11,019 nucleotides of DNA, from contig WTHG01000502.1 in assembly GCA_011523245.1 (NCBI GenBank), positions 1-11,019 of the forward strand, given 5' to 3'. The stretch comes from Verrucomicrobiales bacterium (GTDB lineage Bacteria; Verrucomicrobiota; Verrucomicrobiia; Limisphaerales; UBA1100). Of this stretch, positions 7,856 through 11,019 are shown in pieces. Below the pieces are notes generated by a model that did no database searches, was not told the origin of the DNA, and saw nothing but the letters and a program-made list of their open reading frames with translations. Both the position numbers and the translations under genes were made by a program. How positions within the stretch are numbered: position 1 is the stretch's first letter; every line of letters begins with the position of its first letter.

Positions 7856-8377
7856 CTAATTCGCTTCCCCACCGCCGCTCTTACCCAGCAAGGATTGCTT
7901 ATGGCGGGCCACATATTCCTCCACGTAAAGGAGATTATCCCCCGCACGCTTGGCCACCGTAAGCAGCGTTTCCATACTTGAAACTTCCTCCAGCTGTTCA
8001 GCCACAAAATAGTTCAGCATGTTTTGGGTGATGTGATCCCCCTCAGAGATGGCGAGATTCACTAGGCTGTTTATCTGTTGGGTGACACGCTGCTCCGATT
8101 CTAGCGACAACCCTATCGCGTCGCAGGCATCGCTAAACTCCGCACGCGGCGCGGGGATTGCCGGAATCTTCAAAGCCCCACCCGCATCGGTCACGTATTT
8201 CACAAACCGCATCGCGTGATCGCGTTCCTCCGTGGATTGTTGGTGAAACAAGTCCGCCAACTCAGTAAGCCCTTCTGTCTCAAAATAAGCGGCAATCGCC
8301 ACGTACTGCAGCGAGGCAGAAAATTCATAACCGATCTGTTCGTTGAGTGCGTCGTTAACCTTTTGTCCAATCAGCAT
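7856..8377 (-). CDS. Non-haem ferritin, FtnA-like
   Basis: A 173-residue four-helix ferritin for cytosolic iron oxidation and storage (24-mer shell in the family). The ferroxidase ligands line up with bacterial FtnA: Glu 18 in IGYEFSASL, Glu 51 and His 54 in STEERDHAM, Glu 95 in ESEQRVTQQIN and Gln 128 in VAEQLEEV. Glu 127 and Glu 131 are candidates for the third iron site. There is no methionine in the place of the haem-binding Met of bacterioferritin, so I prefer ferritin to Bfr. The C-terminus is a short glycine-rich tail (GKSGGGEAN). ATG at 8377 gives the usual N-terminal length (MLIGQKVNDALNEQ). No Shine-Dalgarno sequence precedes it, and a -10-like hexamer lies only 6 bases before the ATG. 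The gene may be first in an operon with ruvC, ruvA and the acyltransferase. Confidence 0.93.
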   Translation of the reverse strand: MLIGQKVNDALNEQIGYEFSASLQYVAIAAYFETEGLTELADLFHQQSTEERDHAMRFVKYVTDAGGALKIPAIPAPRAEFSDACDAIGLSLESEQRVTQQINSLVNLAISEGDHITQNMLNYFVAEQLEEVSSMETLLTVAKRAGDNLLYVEEYVARHKQSLLGKSGGGEAN

Positions 8378-8383
8378 GTCAAG

Positions 8384-8412
8384 AGTATAGCACAGTCGTC
8401 ACCGAGTGAAAA
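8384..8412 (-). promoter_or_regulatory. Putative sigma-70-type promoter of the ferritin gene, leaderless-compatible
   Basis: Read on the minus strand there is an extended -10 (TG, one base, TATACT; hexamer at 8389-8384) and a -35-like TTTTCA (8412-8407, 4 of 6 matches to TTGACA) with the ideal 17 bp spacing. The -10 ends six bases before the ferritin ATG, so transcription would start at or next to the A of the ATG. That agrees with the absence of a ribosome site. Seen by eye only; position weight scoring was not done. Confidence 0.5.
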
Positions 8413-8435
8413 TGTCGTGATGTGAAAAAACACAT
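8395..8435. repeat. Two-part imperfect direct repeat and short inverted repeat upstream of ferritin
   Basis: On the plus strand GTCGT (8395-8399) and GTGAAAA (8406-8412) recur as GTCGT (8414-8418) and GTGAAAA (8422-8428), with inner gaps of 6 and 3 bases. The second GTGAAAA also lies in a short inverted repeat, ATGTG-N6-CACAT (8420-8435), whose spacer is A6. The first copy overlaps the -35 and spacer of the proposed ferritin promoter, a usual place for an operator. It resembles neither a Fur box nor a CRP site. The regulator, if any, is unknown. Confidence 0.45.
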
Positions 8436-8488
8436 TACAAATGCTAACGAGACTCAATCCCGTTTTTGGCGAGAGAATTCCTGGTGCG

Positions 8489-8563
8489 TTATTCGGTTTC
8501 GGCTGCCGGCGGCGTTTTCTTTTTGGACCAGTTCAAGCTTTCCTGTTGCGCCACCGTCAGTAA
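8489..8563 (-). other. In-frame open tail beyond the TGA of the CxxCH/prenyltransferase-repeat gene
   Basis: Straight after the TGA at 8566-8564 the same frame stays open for 24 codons to a TAA at 8491-8489. It encodes Leu-Leu-Thr-Val-Ala and then QQESLNWSKKKTPPAAETE, a lysine-rich then Pro/Ala/Glu tail that reads like an ordinary protein C-terminus. It may be the original end of the upstream gene cut off by a nonsense change, a readthrough product or chance. An open stretch of this length is not rare by itself. From about 8436 to 8488 I see nothing further, and no clear terminator. Confidence 0.3.
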
Positions 8564-9649
8564 TCAACGGCCTTGCTTCGGCAACACCCCACACTTCATC
8601 AACGCCAACAGCGGATAGGCTGTACCACTGTAGGTGATGTAATGGGCCTTGTCGGTGTTCAATGAACGGGTCCACCAGCGGCCGCTTTCGCGTTGATTGG
8701 CGAGGAGCCATTGGATGCCTTTTTGTAGGCGAGGATCGTTGTCCGGCACGCCGGCTTCGCGTAGCACCAAAACGGCCAAACCGGTCATGTGACCATCGCT
8801 GGGCGGGTTTTTGAATTCCGGTTCAGCCCGTAGTTTGGCAGCACGATTACCCCGCCCCCATTTTTCCGGTGCGGAAAAGGTGCGAAGCGACCAGCCACCG
8901 TCCTTACGTTGATGTTGCCATAATAACTCAACCAACTCAGATCGCCTTTGAGCAGACAATAAATCTTTCATGCGCGTGGAAGCCCAAAGCAACACCACGC
9001 TGCCATAGTCATTGGGCGGGGCAGTTTCGCGCAGATATTTTTGTAAGGCAGCCACGCTCGCTTTGGTTTCTTCATCCTTCAAGCCGGCCAGCCATCCCGG
9101 AGCAGTAGCTACTGCCATGGCTGCCACAGTCGCTTCCTGAAAAGCACTGGATTCCAGAGGAGGCCAGCAATCTAACGAACCCCACGTTCCAGTTTTTTGC
9201 TGGATACCAAACATTAATTTGAGCGCAGCTTTTGTTTCTGCTGAAAGTTTTTTGGTCACATGCAGATCCCATTCAGCCAAACCGGCAGCGATATAAATCA
9301 CTTGGGCAGGCTTCGTCCCTTTATTCAAATCAGCAACTTTCTGTTTTCTAAATTCCGCAAGCTCACCAGTAAGCAACTCATGAATCTCTTGGGAGGGTTT
9401 ACCAAGGATCGGAGTCAACTCAGGGCGAATCTGCATATACGTGCCGGTAGTATGGCAGGTGACGCATCCTTGTTTACGTGTCCATGCGGCTGCACCCTGT
9501 TCGAGATACTGATCTGCCTTTTCGAGCGAGAATTGTTTGAGCACCGTTTCTTCCGCACTGGCCGCCGCCACAATAATTTCCCCTGATTGATACTGAGGCG
9601 AGGCCGCAAAGAGTGCTGGAGCAACAAACAGGAACAGGATTTTTTTCAT
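8564..9649 (-). CDS. Secreted CxxCH-containing prenyltransferase/squalene-oxidase-repeat protein
   Basis: A 361-residue protein with a Sec signal peptide (MKKILFLFVAPALFAAS, cleavage probably after about residue 16). A single haem c motif, CVTCH, is at 62-66 in an otherwise helical N-terminal part. An alpha/alpha-toroid follows, built of repeats with QW-like signatures: QKTGTWG (151-157), QHQRKDGGW (245-253) and QRESGRWW (319-326). The C-terminal block from SDGHMTGLAVLVL to TAYPLLALMKCG is the best-conserved part of this PVC family, as far as I recall it. There is no DxDD cyclase motif, so it is not a squalene-hopene cyclase. Function unknown; a periplasmic haem protein or binding scaffold is likely. 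I chose ATG 9649 because it opens the signal peptide and overlaps the DUF1501 stop (ATGA). The upstream in-frame extension to 9880 is arginine-rich shadow of that gene. See the in-frame tail after its TGA. Confidence 0.85.
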   Translation of the reverse strand: MKKILFLFVAPALFAASPQYQSGEIIVAAASAEETVLKQFSLEKADQYLEQGAAAWTRKQGCVTCHTTGTYMQIRPELTPILGKPSQEIHELLTGELAEFRKQKVADLNKGTKPAQVIYIAAGLAEWDLHVTKKLSAETKAALKLMFGIQQKTGTWGSLDCWPPLESSAFQEATVAAMAVATAPGWLAGLKDEETKASVAALQKYLRETAPPNDYGSVVLLWASTRMKDLLSAQRRSELVELLWQHQRKDGGWSLRTFSAPEKWGRGNRAAKLRAEPEFKNPPSDGHMTGLAVLVLREAGVPDNDPRLQKGIQWLLANQRESGRWWTRSLNTDKAHYITYSGTAYPLLALMKCGVLPKQGR

Positions 9650-11019
9650 GCGAGTATTTCGTGAGCCACGTGGCCGAAGACGTCGGTTAATCGGAAGTCG
9701 CGGCCGGCGTGGCGGTAGGTGAGTTTTTCGTGATCGATGCCGAGCAAATGCAACAGCGTGGCGTGCACGTCGTGGATATGCATCTTGTCGCGCTCGGCGT
9801 AGAAGCCGTAGTCGTCGGTGGCACCATGCGCGAAGCCGCCTTTCACGCCGGCGCCGGCCATCCACATGGTAAAGCCCCACGGGTTATGGTCGCGGCCATC
9901 CATGCCGGCGCCCTGCACGGTGGGGGTGCGGCCGAATTCACCGCTCCACAGCACGAGTGTGTCGTCGAGCAGCCCACGAGCCTTGAGGTCGGTGAGCAGA
10001 CCGGCGATGGGTTTATCGACCTCGGAGGCTTTTTCGGTGTGGCCTTTTTTGAGGTTGCCGTGTTGATCCCATTGCACCTTGCTGTCGCTGTGGGAAACCT
10101 GCACGAAACGCACGCCGCGCTCGGCAAAGCGGCGGGCCATCAGGCATTGGCGGCCGAAATCCTCGGTGACGGCGTTGTCCATTCCATAAAGTTTTCGGGT
10201 CGCCTCGGTCTCGCCGGTGATGTCCTGAATCTCGGGCATCGAGGTTTGCATGCGGTAGGCCAGCTCAAAGGAATTAATGCGGCTCTCGAGCACGGGGTTG
10301 GGCGTATCGGCGAGGTGATCCTGATTGAGTTGCTTGAGGAAATCGAGCTGCGCGCGTTGCTGGCCGTCGGTCCACTTGGGATTCTTGATATGATGCACCT
10401 TGGCATCCTTGGCCTTGAGACTGGCATTGCCGATGGGCGTGCCGCCGTAGTGTGCGGGCAGAAAGGCGCTGCCCCAATTGTTGAGGCCGCCGTGCGCGAG
10501 CGTGGGGCAAATGGTGACAAAGGACGGCAGGTTTTCATTTTCCGTGCCGAGCCCGTAGCCGACCCACGCGCCCATGCTGGGCCGCACGAAGTTGTCCGCA
10601 CCGGTGTGCAGCTTGAGCAACGCGCCGCCGTGGGCGGGGTTGGTGCCGTGGGCGCCGTGGATGAAACAAATGTCATCCACATGCCGCGCGACATTGGGAA
10701 ACAGCTCGCTGACTTTGTGTCCGCTCTGACCGTACGGCTTGAACTTCCACGGCGAGGCAAGGAGATTGCCGGTCTTGGCAAAGGTCACCTTCGGTTTGGC
10801 AAACGGCAGCGGCTTGCCGTGGTCGCGCTGAAGCAGCGGTTTGTACTCGAAGGTGTCCATGTGCGCCGGGCCGCCTTTCATGAACAGGAAAATGACGCGC
10901 TTGGCTCGCGGCCGAAAATGCGGACGCTTGGCCGCCAGCGGGTTCTCCGCCTGCAACATAGAGGTCAACGCCAACGAGCCAAAGCCGAGGGCGGACTGTT
11001 TAAGCATGTCGCGGCGGGT
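9646..11019 (-). CDS. DUF1501 family protein with Tat signal, 5' partial
   Basis: The frame is open to the right edge (457 codons), so the start lies outside the window. The first visible residues are TRRDMLKQSALGFGSLAL, close to the Tat consensus S/T-R-R-x-F-L-K followed by a hydrophobic stretch. Folded export, perhaps with a cofactor or metal, is therefore likely. The ATG at 11007 falls after the twin arginines and is not the start. DUF1501 hallmarks are KRVIFLFMKGGPAHMDTF near the N-terminus, and LVLWSGEFGRTP, GRDHNPWGFTMWMAGAGV and HIHDVHATLLHLLGIDHEKL near the C-terminus. The fold is related to alkaline phosphatases and sulfatases (family knowledge), but the reaction is unknown. Planctomycetes and Verrucomicrobia carry many copies, usually beside DUF1549/DUF1553 haem proteins. 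Here the downstream partner is a CxxCH/toroid protein, joined by a 4 bp overlap. Confidence 0.93.
   Translation of the reverse strand, partial: TRRDMLKQSALGFGSLALTSMLQAENPLAAKRPHFRPRAKRVIFLFMKGGPAHMDTFEYKPLLQRDHGKPLPFAKPKVTFAKTGNLLASPWKFKPYGQSGHKVSELFPNVARHVDDICFIHGAHGTNPAHGGALLKLHTGADNFVRPSMGAWVGYGLGTENENLPSFVTICPTLAHGGLNNWGSAFLPAHYGGTPIGNASLKAKDAKVHHIKNPKWTDGQQRAQLDFLKQLNQDHLADTPNPVLESRINSFELAYRMQTSMPEIQDITGETEATRKLYGMDNAVTEDFGRQCLMARRFAERGVRFVQVSHSDSKVQWDQHGNLKKGHTEKASEVDKPIAGLLTDLKARGLLDDTLVLWSGEFGRTPTVQGAGMDGRDHNPWGFTMWMAGAGVKGGFAHGATDDYGFYAERDKMHIHDVHATLLHLLGIDHEKLTYRHAGRDFRLTDVFGHVAHEILA

Noticed and set aside
7856..8377. Bacterioferritin (haem-containing Bfr)
   Set aside because: Ligand spacing and the EQLEE region match FtnA-type ferritin, and no Met is in the haem-ligand position.
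8420..8435. CRP/FNR-type operator or rho-independent terminator
   Set aside because: The TGTG/CACA arms are only six bases apart, not the eight of the CRP consensus, and a 5 bp stem with an A/T loop and no following T-run is not a terminator.
8448..8467. Possible terminator (AACG ... CGTTTTT) after the toroid gene
   Set aside because: The stem has only four to five pairs with a mismatch, and the T-run is on the plus strand, where no gene ends; the toroid gene is on the minus strand.
8422..8711. Small open frames on both strands around the end of the toroid gene
   Set aside because: They overlap the conserved C-terminal domain of the toroid gene out of frame or on the wrong strand, and have no ribosome site or family resemblance.
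8564..9649. Squalene-hopene cyclase or true prenyltransferase
   Set aside because: It has a secretion signal and a CxxCH motif but no DxDD catalytic motif, so only the toroid fold is shared.
9650..9880. 77-codon N-terminal extension of the CxxCH/toroid protein
   Set aside because: The extension is arginine-rich noise overlapping DUF1501. The real start at 9649 opens a signal peptide and forms an ATGA overlap.
10140..10781. Minus-strand 213-codon frame inside the DUF1501 gene
   Set aside because: Out-of-frame shadow of DUF1501, dominated by Ser/Pro/Arg/Thr; a high-G+C artefact.

Overview
The window looks like a chromosomal segment of a member of the Planctomycetes-Verrucomicrobia-Chlamydiae group, most likely Verrucomicrobiota. 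This is inference. It rests on the Tat-exported DUF1501 protein coupled to a secreted CxxCH/prenyltransferase-repeat protein, which is a PVC hallmark, together with moderately high G+C, tight gene packing and weak Shine-Dalgarno signals. No 16S rRNA or other phylogenetic marker is present, so the placement is tentative. I see no tRNA, rRNA, CRISPR array, insertion sequence, integrase or phage gene.

Left part (1-3072), envelope genes. A partial M20 metallopeptidase/deacylase (plus strand, cut by the left edge) overlaps by 4 bp the start of a MOP-superfamily polysaccharide flippase. The flippase runs tail-to-tail into a family 2 glycosyltransferase on the minus strand, and the two coding regions share 92 bp. 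A (CAGGCG)3 hexamer repeat lies in the shared part and encodes low-complexity tails in both proteins.

Middle part (3072-8377), housekeeping DNA repair and cell wall genes. PriA (minus strand) is followed by the glycosyltransferase, whose start codon shares one base with the priA stop. A small membrane-anchored lytic transglycosylase diverges from priA. It ends tail-to-tail with a DUF374 lysophospholipid-type acyltransferase, the two stop codons sharing the bases TTAA. Upstream of the acyltransferase on the minus strand come ruvA (4 bp overlap), ruvC (9 bp gap) and an FtnA-like ferritin (35 bp gap). Ferritin-ruvC-ruvA-acyltransferase can therefore be one transcription unit. No ruvB lies in the window.

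Right part (8378-11019), secreted proteins. A 110-190 bp gene-free stretch holds the likely ferritin promoter, with a good -10/-35 pair placed so that the mRNA would be nearly leaderless, and a two-part imperfect direct repeat. Beyond it, on the minus strand, are a secreted monoheme-type protein with an alpha/alpha-toroid and, overlapping it by 4 bp, a DUF1501 protein that runs off the right edge.

Most genes belong to well-known families and I do not see a convincing new defence or mobile system. The points most worth a second look are the DUF1501/CxxCH-toroid pair with its possible interrupted C-terminal tail, the overlapping convergent envelope genes with the shared hexamer repeat, and the ferritin promoter.
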